DNA from: Phylloscopus collybita
Lineage: Eukaryota; Chordata; Aves; Passeriformes; Phylloscopidae
NCBI GenBank assembly: GCA_027886175.1
Contig: JAJNNQ010000077.1
Span: 3,782,001 to 3,846,000 of the forward strand
DNA length: 64,000 nucleotides
Direction of reading: 5' to 3'
Part shown: one piece after another, positions 33,656 through 45,341 of the stretch
Numbering within the stretch: position 1 is the stretch's first letter
How the letters are laid out: every line of letters starts with the position of its first letter
Notes under the pieces: model-generated
Told to the model about the DNA's origin: nothing
The model's input: the letters and a program-made list of their open reading frames with translations, nothing else
Databases searched by the model: none
Translations under genes and position numbers: made by a program

Positions 33656-34574
33656 GCCATGGGGCACAGAGCCCCAAGGCTGCTGTGGGCCCCACGGCAG
33701 AGGGGCCCTTCCCCCCGCAATGCTCCTGTCCTGCCCTGGGCCTGCACAGGCCCTGTGGCACCATGGCTGGGCCAGCGCCGCACAAAGGGGCCACGCAGCC
33801 GCTGCCGGGGCTGACAGCAAGGCCAGGCACACACAAGGAATTGCTGCCCATGGCCTGGCCTGGGCAGGGCTGCCTGTGCCAAAGGCACAGCTCAGCTGCC
33901 CTTGGGGGCTGCAGGAAAAGTGCAGAGCCCCAAGAGCCTCCCTGGCTGTGCTGGAGACCAAGGCTGGAGGAGGGAAAGGCAGGGCTGCTGCGGGATGGGG
34001 AGGGGATGGAATTCCAGCACACACCTCAGTTCTCTGATGATCCCGGCACCATGCTGCTCCCTGTTTCAGCCTGGAGCAGGGCAGGTGTTGATGGGACAGG
34101 AGCCCTGTGGGGCTGTCAGGGACCTGCAGCTTGCAAGGTGCTCTGCCCTCCCTCAGCTCCTCTCTGAGAGATGCCAGTCCCAGCTGGGCACCTCAGGGCA
34201 CGAGTGGCACTGCCTGTCCATGGGCACACAACTGATGTCTGCCTGGAAAGAGGCACATGGTTTAATACTTGTCAGTTTCATAATACACAAGGACATTTTT
34301 ATTATCTGGGTCGTTTGAGTAGTTTCAGATGAGGCAAAATTTTCCCACCAGGAATTTCCTGGTTCTCTTGCACTCTACTAATGATGGCAGAAGAAGAAAT
34401 ACTGAACTTTCCTTCTATCACAGTCTCTGGGCAGGGGTGGCATCAGTGAGGGCTGCTGACCTCCTCAGACACTTGGAGGCTGCTGCTGGATTTGACTTCT
34501 TCAGAGGCTTGTTCAGCCTTCAGCTCTTCAGTTTAGGAATTCAGTGCCCCAGGGCTCATTAACATTCAGAACAT
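33656..34574. other. GC-rich spacer of the palindrome
   Basis: Unpaired centre, with chance frames of up to 229 codons and no known domain. Part (33990-34560) resembles the gene-free DNA at 1480-1680 and 63120-63300. Confidence 0.55.
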
Positions 34575-35572
34575 CTTAACAGGCCAAGCTCCCTGCTGAG
34601 CAGCCTCTGCCAGCTCCTGCACAGCCCCTGGCACCTGTGGGCCTGCACAGACAGCCCTGCCCCGGGCTCTGCCGGGCTCTGGGCCAGCAGAGAGGCCGCG
34701 CAGGGCTGGCCATGGCCGGGAACAGGCCCTGAGCCCCGCAGGAGGATGGAGCTGGGCCACAGCCAAAGAGCCCCGCTGTGGGAAATGGATTGTAGAGAAT
34801 TCTCAAAGAGAGATTGAAGGCTCACATACTGTGCTTCTGTAGGAAAACCTTGAGAGAAGAAATGCTGACTTAAAAATGCCATGGATTACGATGGGCATTT
34901 TTGAGAGAGAAACAGAACTAGAAACAAGTTTCAAGGGACGGCCTTGCAAATAAGACAAGATACTTTGGAGAAATAGAACTATGAAAGGTGCATTGTAGCA
35001 GGACCCACGAAGGGTGATTTTAGATGATTGGCTTTAGGGCATTAACAGCATTGTGTGGCAAAAGCTGATAGCCCAAGAAATGCTGACAATGTATTGTAAT
35101 TGGGAAATAGCTGGCATTTGATTGTGATGGCATGAATTGTAACATCTGTACTGTCTCACCCTTCACATGACACTGAAAACTAAATAAAAGTTTTTAAAAT
35201 ACCTTTCAGTTGCCCAGTTTCTGGGTCACAAAAGGGAATAATCCGACAAAACAGGGCAAAAAGCCCCTGCATTTTTTAAAAATATAGCATATTCTCTTTG
35301 AATACACCTCTGAAATCTGTACAATTAACCTCAGAAGAATTGAAGACTTGAAATTAAATTATTCCCAGGGGCCTTTCTTGTTAGAGTGCTTTGGAATGTT
35401 AATGAGCTATTGGCACTAAATTCCTGAACTGAAGAGCTGAACACTGAACAAGCCTCTGGACAGCTGAAATTCATCAGGGAACCTCCAAGTTGCTGAGGAT
35501 CCATCCTCAGCACAGCAGATTGAAGAGATTCCAGGGGTTTCCAGCTGCTCAAGAGCTGTGAGCTCATGTGCA
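34575..35572 (-). repeat. Palindrome right arm (with LTR)
   Basis: Reverse partner of 32258-33655 with a solo LTR. It continues outward into the rest of arm B, whereas the left arm stops at the LTR that ends at 32256. Confidence 0.85.
34778..35248 (+). mobile_element. Solo LTR in the palindrome right arm
   Basis: 471 bases from TGTGGGAAATGG to ATAATCCGACA, with AATAAA near 35184. Flanks match those of the LTR in the left arm (GCTCTTTGGCTGTGG type inside, AAAAAGCCCCTGCA type outside), so both descend from one insertion. No target duplication seen. Confidence 0.8.
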
Positions 35573-35834
35573 GGCACAGGGGCTCCATGGTGGCATCTGA
35601 GGGGTCTCTGGGCTCCTGAAGATCTCTTTGGTCACACTCAGTCACAGGATCTCTGTGGGGATATCCCAGGGCTCCTTAATCTTCCTAAGGGTCATGAGGT
35701 GACAGTCCCAGGGCTGCAGAGTGACAACAGAGGTGTCTGTACCCTGCCAAGGAGCCAATTTGTCCCAGGCAGTGGCAGGAGTCCAGTGGTGACATCCCTG
35801 TGCTCCTAAAGAACAGTGAGGTCAGCGACACTGA

Positions 35835-36050
35835 CAGGGGCTCCATGGGTACATCCCAGGAGTGTCCAGGCTGCCAAAGAGCTGGGATGTCACAGACACT
35901 CACAGGAGCTCCATGGGGACATCCCAGGAGTGTCCAGGCTGCCAAAGAGCTGGGATGTCACAGACACTCACAGGGGCTCCATGGGGACATCCCAGGAGTG
36001 TCCAGGCTGCCAAAGAGCTGGGATGTCACAGACACTCACAGGGGTTCCTG
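35835..36050. repeat. 68-bp minisatellite, three units (arm B)
   Basis: Reverse-complement copy of the array at 337. CCATGGGG-type landmarks occur at 35843, 35911 and 35979, again 68 apart. One unit more than in the other two copies. Confidence 0.9.
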
Positions 36051-36373
36051 TCATGGGCACAGTGGCAGCTTCAGGCAAAGTTTATTAGAGAAGCTCCTGT
36101 TGGGTCACGAGGTTCACAAAGGACCCAAACCAGGACCCCCAGGCTTTCTAAACTCCTTCTGGGAGAGGATCCTGGCAGTGCCTGGATCCAATCCCAGCCC
36201 CAGATTTTCTCAAGGATTTATGCCTAAAGGATTATACCGGTGGAACTGAACTTTTTTATAACTTTGTCCCACAACATTAAGGATGTCAAACCAGAAGTAT
36301 TTATGGACATATAGATATGACTGATTATGATCATGATTAGACAAAAAGGTCTCAATCAGAATGATTTACTCCA

Positions 36374-37254
36374 CACTACAGGAGCTGTAACATCCATTTT
36401 AAGATAGTGATCTAGGAAGCCGTTTTGAAGCAATTGTATTAAAGCAAAAGCAGTTATTAACCAGAGATGGGTGTCACTCCCCCAGAACAATGACCATGGG
36501 CAAATCTCTTGAGATCAGCCTCAGGCAGTTACCTTGAGGGGTGTCCCCATTCCAGGGAGGAATCTCCACACCCCCCCAAGAAGGGAAATGTCAGGAGATG
36601 CTGCAGTTAAAATTTGGGATGGGGCTTTTCTAGTCTGAAGTGCTGCCCTGTCAGTCAGATGTGCCCAGGCTGGGCCAGCTCAGCAGCTCTGCAGAAGCTC
36701 TCAGTGGTGTCACTGGGTTGTTGCTTTCTCTGGGGATTTTAGCAGCTCTGCCACAGCTTCAGCTCCCTCTCAGCATGTGGAACTTTGGCATGGAGGAGTC
36801 AGGCTGCTTTCAGCATTCTTCCCCCCAAAGCAGCATGATCTCCTCCTTCATTTCCCACCGGGGGCTTTGCAAACAGGGCCTTGTTGGAGCTGTTTGAGCC
36901 CATTGCAGGCAGAGCCTCCTGCTCCAGCAGGAACTGCCTTTCCTGTGCCAGGAGCAGGGCAGCTCCTGCTGCAGGAAAAGCCCCAGGCCAGCCCCAGCAG
37001 AGGGAAGGGCTCGGGCACAAGTGCAGAGTGCCATGCTGGGAGCTGTGCCAGGGAGAGCCTGAGGCACCAAAGGCCCCTGGGCAGCAGCAGCTGCTTCCAG
37101 GCCATGGCCAGAAGCCTCCCTTGGCCACCGGGCCTGGTGGCCACCACTGCAGAGCTGCTGGCTCAGGGCTCATTTCTGCCTGGGCTCTGCCCCAGCCCAC
37201 AGAGTGTCAGCTCAGCCCTGACTCTGGCACAGCCCCTGGGCCTGAGCCCTGCAG
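36374..37254. other. Gene-free part of arm E upstream of the receptor fragment
   Basis: GC-rich; no receptor helices can be read in any frame. Mirrored at 60790-61660. Confidence 0.55.
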
Positions 37255-37430
37255 AGCCTCCAGGTCACCTGTGCCAGCCTGGTGCCCATCCCTGGCTCTG
37301 GCACTGTCACTTCTGTGCTGGCTGCTGCCTCCAACACTGAACCCCCTCATCCACAGCCTGAGGAACCAGGAGCTGGAGGATGCCCTGAGGAATATGACCA
37401 CTCTGTGCTTTTCAGAAACAATCAGGTGCC
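37255..37430 (+). pseudogene. Olfactory receptor 3' fragment (helix 7 only)
   Basis: The frame reads LPPTLNPLIHSLRNQELEDA, the helix-7 end of a family-14 receptor, with the conserved Asn-Pro and the SLRN tail. The DNA just upstream (CATCCCTGGCTCTGGCACTG) still resembles the intact genes, but helices 1 to 6 cannot be read. The frame runs through the usual stop position. A polyadenylation signal remains at 37652-37657, followed by the GC-rich flank of arm E. A mirror copy lies at about 60605-60790, so truncation came before the E/E' duplication. Confidence 0.8.
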
Positions 37431-38599
37431 TCTTTGTTTCTGCACAGCATTCAGAATGGAACTCATTCCAGGCTTGTACTGCTTTTTGCGGAGTGTCTTG
37501 TTTGTTATTGTATTTGGTGAGTTCTGTTTTTCCACCTCTTTTCTTGATTTTTGATATAATTTCCCTAAGTGGATGCAATTAGTCACAGTATCTACCGTGC
37601 CTGTGTTAAGCACAGACAGTCAGGAGCCCTGATCACTCTGCATTTCTGTCAAATAAAGTGTCCTGCTCTGCCCTGGGTGCCCAAGATGTTCCCTCAGCCC
37701 CTCTCTGTCTCTGTAGGGGCACTGCCTGTGAGCAGAGGTGCAGGGCAGAGACTCCCAGCCCAGCAGCACAGCCAGGGACAATGGCCCTGGCTCTTCCCAC
37801 AGCTGCTCTTCCCAAGTGCAGCCTCTCCTTCCCAGCCCTTCTGTGGCTGTCAGGCCGCAGGGCTGTGGCAGCTTGGTCACTGTCCTGCTGCGTGTGCGTG
37901 CGGTGAGCACAGGCAGGGCCAGGCCATGGGCACTGCTGGGACACAGCTGGGCTCCAGCACAGCAGCTCCAGCAGCAAAGGGCATCATCTCCTGAGGGCAG
38001 CCCACGAAGGCTTTGCTCTCCCTGCAGAGTCCCTCTCAGCAACAGGCCCAAGGAACAGACTCTGAAGAGGCTCCTTGTGTTCCTTGTTCTCCCAGGGCTC
38101 ACTGGGATGAGATCAGGGTCCCAGGGTGGCCTTCAGGGGACTCAGGTCTGGGTCAGGTTCTGCTGGTTGGTGGCCAGGGCCCCATCAGATGGATAAGGGT
38201 CTGTGCTGAACCTTGCTGGGGCTGTGCAGCTTGTGCCAGGGCTGATGGCAGGGGAATGTTTGTCTGGAGGGCCTGGGGAGCTGCCAGGAGAGCACAGGGC
38301 ACCTGCAGGGACAGTGTGTGCCAGGGAGCAGCAGGGAGTGGAGCTCCCTGGGCACAGGCCTGGCCAGGGTGAGGTCACCCCGAGATCAAGGACTGAATGT
38401 CTGCTGTGAGCCAGGAGAGCTCTGCAGCCCCAGGGGAAACAGCAGGCACAGGGAAAGGAGTCTGGGCACTGAGTGCTCTGAGCCTCAGGGAACTTCCCCA
38501 GGAGGATGCAGGGCAGCCCCAAGGCCATCTGGCAGCCCTGGAACAAGGCAGGCACCTGTTTTAAACATAAATAAAATAAATAACAAATTTAAATTTAGT
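37431..38599. other. Gene-free part of arm E downstream of the receptor fragment
   Basis: AATAAA at 37652, then GC-rich sequence with frames shared with E' but no known domain. It ends in AT-rich sequence from about 38560. Confidence 0.55.
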
Positions 38600-39270
38600 A
38601 GCACTTTTAAAAGCAATTTAATATAAAATTAAACATATTAAAAATTTGGCAATGATTAATTGAATTTTGTTAATGTTCTGATAAGGCAGAAGCAAAACTG
38701 AGCAGGGTACAGGGAGGGCTTCTCACCCCACCTCAGGTACAAAACAGAGCAATTCAGACTACACCTATATACTATCTGCTAATACATATTCATCAATGTT
38801 TCCTGGCAGTTCCCTCCTATTTTCAAATCTAAAAATCTACATCACTGTACTTCATGGTGCATGCTTCACTTGTCGTTAGGGGCTCTTCTGTCCTCTTTTG
38901 GTGGTCTTTTGGATGAAGGTTCAAAGTCTTCCTCGTTATCCTCTGGATAACCTTACAGGTTGTGCATGCACCCCAAGCCTTCTGTTATGTTAGCAAACAT
39001 AATATTCCAAACATAAGCCTTCAATAAAAACACATCTTAAATTCTGTACCTGGAACCATCCCAATTGTCCATCTCAAGGTCAATCTTCAAATTATCCCAA
39101 GGCCTATTCAGTTTTGAGATTTTACTTATCTCAAATTACATCCTGTATCCTATTTTTTTCATAAGCATCTGCAAACATCAGTTTTCTGACACCAATCATA
39201 TATCATTTGTCTTTTTCTAAAATATTGCTATAGTTACAATTCAGTTAGCACAAAATCATTCATTTATCAC
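38600..39270 (-). mobile_element. AT-rich block, possibly a minus-strand LTR
   Basis: AT-rich sequence with a TATATACT site near 38766 and TTCAATAAAAAC near 39020. No gene. Retroviral origin is suspected from composition and from the neighbouring LTRs, but no ends could be fixed. Confidence 0.3.
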
Positions 39271-39519
39271 AGGGCTGAAGTGCAGCTGCCCCAGCGGTGC
39301 CTCCGAGCTGGCAGGGCCATGGTCACTCAGGGTCAGTGGCCGGGCAGTTCTGTTGACTGGACACGGCTCTGGACACTTCCCTTGGAGCGTCTCCAGGCAT
39401 GGAATGTTGGGGCTGTCACTGCTGTGGTGTCACAGAGAGGGGAACGCTGGGGCTGCCCTGCTCCTGCCCCAGCCCAGCAGCTCTGCCAGCTCCTGCTGGG
39501 GACAGAAAGGCTGAGCCAA

Positions 39520-39960
39520 AGGGTGAGAATTGCAGAATGGGCTGAGCTGGGAGGGACCCACTGGGATCATGGAGTCCAAGGCCCGGCCCTGCACAGACAG
39601 CCCAACAATCCCAGCCTGGGCATCCCTGGGAGCGGTGTCCAAAGGCTCCTGGAGCTGCAGCAGCCTCGGGGCTGTGCCCATTCCCTGGGGAGCCTGGGCA
39701 GTGGCTGAGCCCCCTGTGGGGGAAGAAGCTTTTGCTGCTGTGCAGCCCAGCCCTGGCCTGGCCCAGCCCCAGCCCTTCCCTCGGCTGCTGTCCCTGCTGC
39801 TGCCCCGGGGCAGAGGTGGGAGCTGCCCCAGCTGAAGCTGAGGATGATGAGGCCAAGTGAGACCCCAATCCTGAGTGGGTTCTGGGGTATCCCATATTCC
39901 TGAAGGAATTCCAGGGTGTCTCCTGTTCCTGTACACACAAGGTCATGGTGTGTAACAGCG
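39520..39960 (-). mobile_element. CR1 LINE 3' fragment
   Basis: GAATGGGCTGAGCTGGGAGG then GACCCACTGGGATCATGGAG is the antisense of the CR1 3' region (the GGTTGGAAGGGACC-type block). Minus-strand orientation; 5' truncated. Confidence 0.75.
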
Positions 39961-39998
39961 TGTGGCAGCAGTGATCATCGTGTCCAGGGAGGTTCAGA

Positions 39999-40470
39999 TG
40001 CTGGCAGGGAAGCAAACAAGACAAGTCTCTTTCTTAAGCTCGAGAATCCATTTTTATTCCCCCCCCACCCAAAACGGGGGAGGGGGTGAGGACAAAGAGG
40101 GTTGATCATGTGGTTTTTCTCAGTTATATAGTGTCTCAGGTTCCTGGGTGGTACAGGGGGCAGGGCAGGGGGCAACTGACCATAGAGAAGACAGAAACTG
40201 GACACCAGACCCCCAGAGCCAATGGGGAAATAGGGAGAGGGGATACCATGGGGGGTGATGGGCTTGAGAAACCCAGGGAGAAGATCACACAATGTTTGCA
40301 GGGAACTATGGGAGAGAAGCCTTTGTTACATCTGGGAGGGGTCACTTTTCCAGGGCAAGGCAGTTGGAAATTCCTTTCATGGTACAAGGGACTCCACAGC
40401 TCCTCTGTTTTTAAATTGGTTGTACCAAGGGGATTCTCAGGAATGTGACTTGATGGTTTACAAAACCAAA
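39999..40470 (-). mobile_element. LTR downstream of the class I provirus (not matching its 5' LTR)
   Basis: On the minus strand a TATA box (CACTATATAACTGAG near 40130) precedes a G-run, GGGAATAAAAATGG (near 40055) and the end CTGCCAGCA at 39999. The upper end is uncertain. The sequence around the polyadenylation site shares nothing with the LTR at 47187-47645. Confidence 0.6.
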
Positions 40471-41096
40471 ATGAACATTATTAAGCTGAATTAACAAGCA
40501 ATAGAAAGGCATTTGAGACTTAATTACAGAGGATAAACTAACAGAAATTATGATACTGAATTAAATTTAATGCATTTTCACTTCATGAGCTAATAGTTCA
40601 ATCTCCTTGGCTTTTGATCTTCTCAGCAGAAGGGGTGCAGTTCCTTCATCTCCTCTTCACAAGGGGCACAGTTCTTAGTGTTGGGTCTCGGGTCTGGTAC
40701 TGGTGTTGCAGGTGTTCTCTGCTGGGTTGATGACAATGACTGTGAAGCAAGGAAGGGTGAAAGCAGCAGTGGTGGAGCTGGCAGGGCAGGGCCTGGCTCT
40801 CCCTCGGGGCTGCCCAGCTCTGCCACACCACCTCTGCCATGTGGGCCTGGGGTGGGGGCAGCTGCAGGCACAGCAGGAAGGGGGGAGGTGGGTGGGGGGA
40901 AAGGGCAGGCACAGGACTGGAAAGGTGGACTGACAGGAAAGAGGGGATCTCAAAACCACGTGGTCAGTGCCATTTTTTAGAAGGAACACCAGGGACAGTG
41001 CAGCCACTGCCTTCCCGAGCAGGGAATGGGGGATATGGAAAGACAGGGGGGAAAAGGAGGACACAGGATGGCAGGAGGACTGTAGGGACAGGTGGA
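40471..41096. other. Gene-free stretch between LTR and env remnant
   Basis: Minus-strand frames here are proline/serine-rich and lack envelope motifs. The rest of env is deleted or replaced. Confidence 0.5.
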
Positions 41097-41411
41097 TTAG
41101 CAGGTATCACAGCATCCAGAGTAAATTTGAATTCGCTCCATAGGTTTCTGATTGTACTTATGGAATCCAATCTGAACAAATGCATATTCACAGCCCCAAA
41201 TATTTTTTCCCTCCCAGACAGTTGCATTTGTAACCTTCATCATCTGAGAAAGCATTTTATGGGAGTAAGCATCATAAGCTTTTCCTTGGCAAAAATATCT
41301 CCCAATCTTAGGAGATTCAGGTGGGATTGCATTAGCTTTGGTTATGACCATGGCTATAATCATGAGAAATACAATTTTCCAGGCTAACATCTCTAACCAA
41401 AATCTACTCAT
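41097..41411 (-). pseudogene. Class I endogenous retrovirus env, N-terminal fragment
   Basis: 104 codons. A hydrophobic signal peptide (WKIVFLMIIAMVIT, residues about 11-24) is followed by a short cysteine-containing stretch with one N-glycosylation site (NATV). It starts about 20 bases after the end of pol, as env does. The surface and transmembrane subunits beyond residue 104 are absent, so no entry protein can be made. Identification is by position and signal peptide. Confidence 0.6.
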
Positions 41412-42604
41412 CTTTCTCAGGTAAGTTTCAATTGAAGTTCATTGTCACCCAGTGTCGCTTTCCAAGGAGCTTCTGGAGACTTCTTCACTCGGGTACGATG
41501 AATCCAAGTTCCTTAATCTTGATTGCAATATTAATGGTGACAAGTACCTGGAATGCTCCTTCCCACTGAGGCTCCAAGGTCTTTTCTGTAAAAGACTTAA
41601 CATACACATAATCTCCAGGTTGTATGTCATGTACTGGGCCATCTCATTCTCTGCTTTGAGCCCCAGCCACATGTTTTTCAGTTTCTCTGAGTTGCTTATT
41701 CAGGGCCACCATGTACCTGTGTAGGGTTTCTTCCCCCACTTGGGTCAGTGTTCCCTGTTGTACCCCATATGGTCTTCCATAGAGAATCTCAAAAGGGCTC
41801 AGTATCTCTTTTGTCCTTGGTTTAGTCTGAATCTGCAGCAATGCTAATGGAAGAGCCTGGGGTCAAGGTAATTGAGCTTCTTGTCCTAATCTCACAATTA
41901 GCTGTTTAATCAAATGATTCATTTTTTCCACTTGGCTGTTTGACTGAGGGTGATATAGGGTGTGAAGTTCCCAATCTATACCCAACAGGCGGCTATTTTG
42001 TTGTACAACTTTTGAAATAAAATGTGGCCCTCTGTCTGAGGAGATTGTGGCTGGGACTCCAAAGGATGGTATTATCTCTTGTAACAGTACTTTGGTGACC
42101 TCCTGTGCTTTGGCTGTTCTGGTAGGGAAGGCTTCTGGCCACCCTGAGAAGGTATCTGTTGCTACTAACGAATATCGGTACCTCCCTGAAGTTCCAAAAA
42201 ATCAATTTACCATTACTGCCCAGGCCCATAGTCTCTTCCAATTCGCCCAAGTTTTGGGTTGAGGATATTTTTGGGATTGGTTTGGGGACAAAGACTACAT
42301 TGTTGGGTCACTTGGATAACTGTGCTCTGTACATTTCTGACAATTCTGTCTCTGAGGTAATTATGCAGGAGATCTATTCCCCAATAGGTTTTCTAATGCT
42401 CCTCTTTTACTAATGACCACAACATATATGAGGGAACCACAAGCTTTCCCTTCCCTTCTTGGGTAATGGCTCATCCTTTTTGTTATAGTAGGGCTTACCT
42501 ACTAGGGAAATCTGTCCATCTGGAATTAAAGCTGTTTCAATGGATACCTCACCTTTGGCTGCTTCTTTTGCCTCTCTGTCCATCAGCTCATTTCCTTCTT
42601 CCAA
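41412..42604 (-). pseudogene. Class I endogenous retrovirus integrase, frameshifted
   Basis: Core motifs lie in more than one frame: [10 protein letters not shown] and SSDRGPHF around 42190-42010, then SQVEKMNH near 41915, so the three acidic catalytic residues can still be seen. The DNA-binding C-terminal segment (GDYVYVKSF) and the end of pol follow. There is at least one frameshift in the core, a TGA near 41863 and a further frameshift near the C-terminus. The upper end joins the RNase H tail (GNELMDREAKEAA, 42560-42600) after a nonsense codon near 42605. Non-functional. Confidence 0.8.
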
Positions 42605-43291
42605 TTAGGAGCTCACCTTCTGGTGTGCCCTAATATGCATAAGAGCTACCTTCACAGGCAGTTGAACAGCATCTAACAATCTTATTATTTCCTGTGCATG
42701 TTTCATGCTCATTCCTTGTGAATTCATCAGTCCTCTTTCTTTCCAAATAGCTCCATGTGCATGCACAACCCCAAATGCATCTCTTGAATCTGTATAGATG
42801 TAAATTTCTTTTCCCTTTGCCAGTTCTAAGGCACAGGTTAGGGCAATTATTTCAGCCTTCTGTGCAGAGGTGTTTGTTGGTAATGGTCCAGACTCTATCA
42901 CCTCCCTGTCAGTGGTAACCACATACCCAGCCTGCCTTTTCCCACTGATGACAAGGCTGCTCCCATCAGTGAAACAGGTCTCAGTGTCCTCGAGAGGGGT
43001 GTCCTTCAGGTCTGGGCCACTGGAGTAGGTGGCCTCGATAGTCTCCAGGCCATCATGGATCACTGGTTCTCCTGTCTTCCCACTGAGAAAAGAAGCTGGG
43101 TTCACAAGATTAGTGACCTTGATTTCAACATTCTCTTGTTCTACCATTACAGCTTGGTACTTCAGGAATCTCTGTGGGGAGAGCCAATGTCCCCCTTTTA
43201 CCTCCAGTACTGCAGACACTGTGTGAGACACTGGTACAGTCATCTTCTGGCCCAGGGTGAATTTGTGTCCTTCCTGGATGTTCAGCACCAC
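42605..43291 (-). pseudogene. Class I endogenous retrovirus connection and RNase H domain
   Basis: 228-codon frame. The RNase H acidic residues are visible in CFTDGSS, AQKAEIIAL and IYTDSRDAF, with HIRAHQK near the end and the last aspartate (GNELMDREAK) just beyond a stop codon. It overlaps the reverse-transcriptase frame by 10 bases in another phase, so a frameshift separates them. RNase H degrades the RNA strand during reverse transcription; this copy is not expressed as a complete enzyme. Confidence 0.85.
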
Positions 43292-44386
43292 TGCAGCAAC
43301 GGCTCTGAGACACCCTGGCCATCCTTTGCTGCTGCCTCTAATTGTTTGGAGAAGTAAGCAACTCCCCTCTGGTATGGGCCCAAGTCCTGTGCTGGTATTC
43401 CTGGGGCGATGCCCTGCTTCTCATCAGCAAACAGAAAGAATGGTTTACTCACATTTGGGAGCCCTAGGGCTGGGGCTGACATAAAGGCTTTCTTTAATTG
43501 GTCAAAGGCTCGGGTAGTGTCCTCTGTCCATTGAAGATCTCTGTTTCCTTCTGTGATCAGGGCATACAGGGGTTTAATCAACATCCCATAATTATAAATC
43601 CACAGTCTGCACCATCCTGTCACTCCCGAAAAGGTTCTCAGTTCCTTTACTGACTGGGGTCTTGGGGTCTGGCATATTGCCTCTTTATGGCCTTGCCCTG
43701 GAGTCCTCTGTCCAGCACTGATCTCAGAACCCAGACAGAGAACTGTTTTTTTCACCATCTGAGCTTTCTTCTGAGATACCTGGTACCCTTGCAATCTCCA
43801 AAAGTTCAAGAGGCTTACTGTCCAGTCTATACATGCCTCCTGGGTTTGAGGAGCTATCAGGAGGTCACATACATACTGCAATAGTTGCCCTTTTTCTGAT
43901 AGAGCTTCCCAGGATTTCAGGTCCCTTACAAGTTGTTCTCTGAATATGGTGGGAGTATTTCTGAGGCCCTTTGGCAGAACTGTCCACATGAGCTGGGCCT
44001 TACAGCCCGTCTTTGGTTCTCCCATTCAAATGTAAAAATTTTCTAGCTGTTTCCATGGAGAGGGAGGCAAAAGAAAACATCCTTCAAATCTAAAACACTG
44101 AACCAAGTTAGTTCAGGGGTCAAGCATGTTAATAACATATATGGGCTTGCAACCACTGGATACAAGTCCACAGTGATTTTGTTAACAGCTCGCATATCCT
44201 GTACTAATCTATACAATTCATCGGGCTTTTAAACCTGTAAAATGGGAGTGTTAAAGTCAGATTGACATTCTTTCAAGAATCCTATCTGCAAAAATTTTCA
44301 TTTATTAGGCTGATTCTTCCCCTATCTTCCTTTTTCAAGGGATACTCTTTGACCCTAGCTGGTTGCTTTCCTTCCTTAAGCTTGAC
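43282..44386 (-). pseudogene. Class I endogenous retrovirus reverse transcriptase
   Basis: The open part (44025-43282, 247 codons) reads LPKGLRNTPTIF, then QYVCDLLIA, then LFADEKQG, clearly gamma-type. The catalytic Tyr-Val-Asp-Asp box is YVCD (first aspartate replaced by cysteine, codon near 43868), which abolishes activity. The N-terminal fingers (44030-44386) are split by stops. Copies RNA to DNA in active relatives. Confidence 0.88.
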
Positions 44387-44878
44387 CTACACAGAGGGTG
44401 CATTCTTTGCCCTTCCAGGTGTGCTAGAGGCCCATACTCCTGGAAACACTTGATCCATTATTTTCCTGCAAGTCTTTTCTTTGTCTTTAGGTTTGTCCTC
44501 ATTAATTGCCTCATTATTTGTCAATTTTAGGCTTAATATTTCTACATACTGTTGATCTTTGACTTCCAAACGAATCTCTCTGTTCTTGAATATGATTTTT
44601 GCTTCTAGCTGTTCCAATAAATTTCTACCCAAAATCCTTTTAAGGGCATTGGGCATGTATAAAAATTCAAGGCTCCTCCATTGCTTCCCAAGTTTGTATT
44701 TTAACCATTTGTAAAAGTACTCTTTCTCGGTTTGGCCAGTTGCTCCTCTTACCATAACATCATCATCTGTTACAGGCATTAAAGCCTTATGCAACACTGA
44801 ATATGTTGCTCCCATATCTATCAAAAATTCCAGTTTCTTTCCTTGATTCCCTAGCTCAATTAAAACCAGGGGGTCCAC
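44387..44878 (-). pseudogene. Class I endogenous retrovirus protease
   Basis: 163-codon frame. The active-site loop reads DMGATYS at residues 21-27 where D-T/S-G-A is expected, so the aspartate is kept but the next residue is changed. The flap and the second conserved block (ILGRNLLEQ) are visible. It extends into the start of the pol region without a stop, then ends. Confidence 0.83.
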
Positions 44879-45105
44879 CAGGGTAAGACCCTCCGGTCCT
44901 CAGTCTTCTCTGACATGAGCAACCCCCCCTCCCTTTTAGAGTTCCGTCTTCTTTGTTCATCACCTTCTCTCTGGTCAGGATATTGGCTTTTCCAGTGATC
45001 AAATTTCCTGCAAAGTGCACATTGGTCTTTCCTGAGCCAAGGTGGACCTTGTTTAGGTGGTCCTTGCCCACGTCTCCCTGTTCCTCCTCTTGCTACTGCC
45101 ACCAA
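44860..45105 (-). pseudogene. Class I endogenous retrovirus nucleocapsid
   Basis: Basic, glycine/arginine-rich stretch with a single zinc knuckle, CALCRKFDHWKSQY. The first three ligands of C-x2-C-x4-H-x4-C are present and the last cysteine is tyrosine. One knuckle fits gamma-type gag. Would package RNA in an active virus. Confidence 0.75.
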
Positions 45106-45341
45106 CTTTCTAATCCTTTTATAATCCTTTATATTCTCAATCCTTTATATTTTTCTTCTCAATTGCTAAAAACACTCCATGCTTCATCTAGTAAGGTCTC
45201 TGAGTTCCATCCCATTTGCCCCTTAATCTTCTGGAGCTTCCACCTAGTATTTCTCCTGAATTGTCCTAAAAATAAATTCACCAGTTGCTGTATCCCTTCT
45301 TCAGATGCAGGATCTAGGGACATATGACGTCACATTGCATC

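Larger units (their letters stand above)
21800..36373 (-). repeat. Inverted duplication arm B
   Basis: Mirror image of arm A with extra material: a solo LTR (29589-30260), another LTR (31592-32256), a palindrome of LTR-bearing arms (32258-35572) and about 1.1 kb of GC-rich sequence (about 23140-24250). The outer edge at 36373 begins with the reverse complement of the first bases of the window. Confidence 0.88.
36373..38560 (+). repeat. Inverted duplication arm E
   Basis: Mirrored by 59460-61660. Apart from the receptor 3' fragment it is gene-free and GC-rich, with long chance open frames in several phases. The boundary with arm B at 36373 is a point where two repeat units meet; the same junction occurs at about 61660. 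Confidence 0.85.

Noticed and set aside
35800..36249. 149-codon repetitive protein with a 68-bp period
   Set aside because: Repeat period is not a multiple of three, and the peptide repeats cycle through phases. It is a minisatellite.
40675..41064. 129-codon minus-strand frame as the remainder of env
   Set aside because: It has no envelope motif, is proline/serine-rich, and is out of continuity with the env N-terminal fragment.
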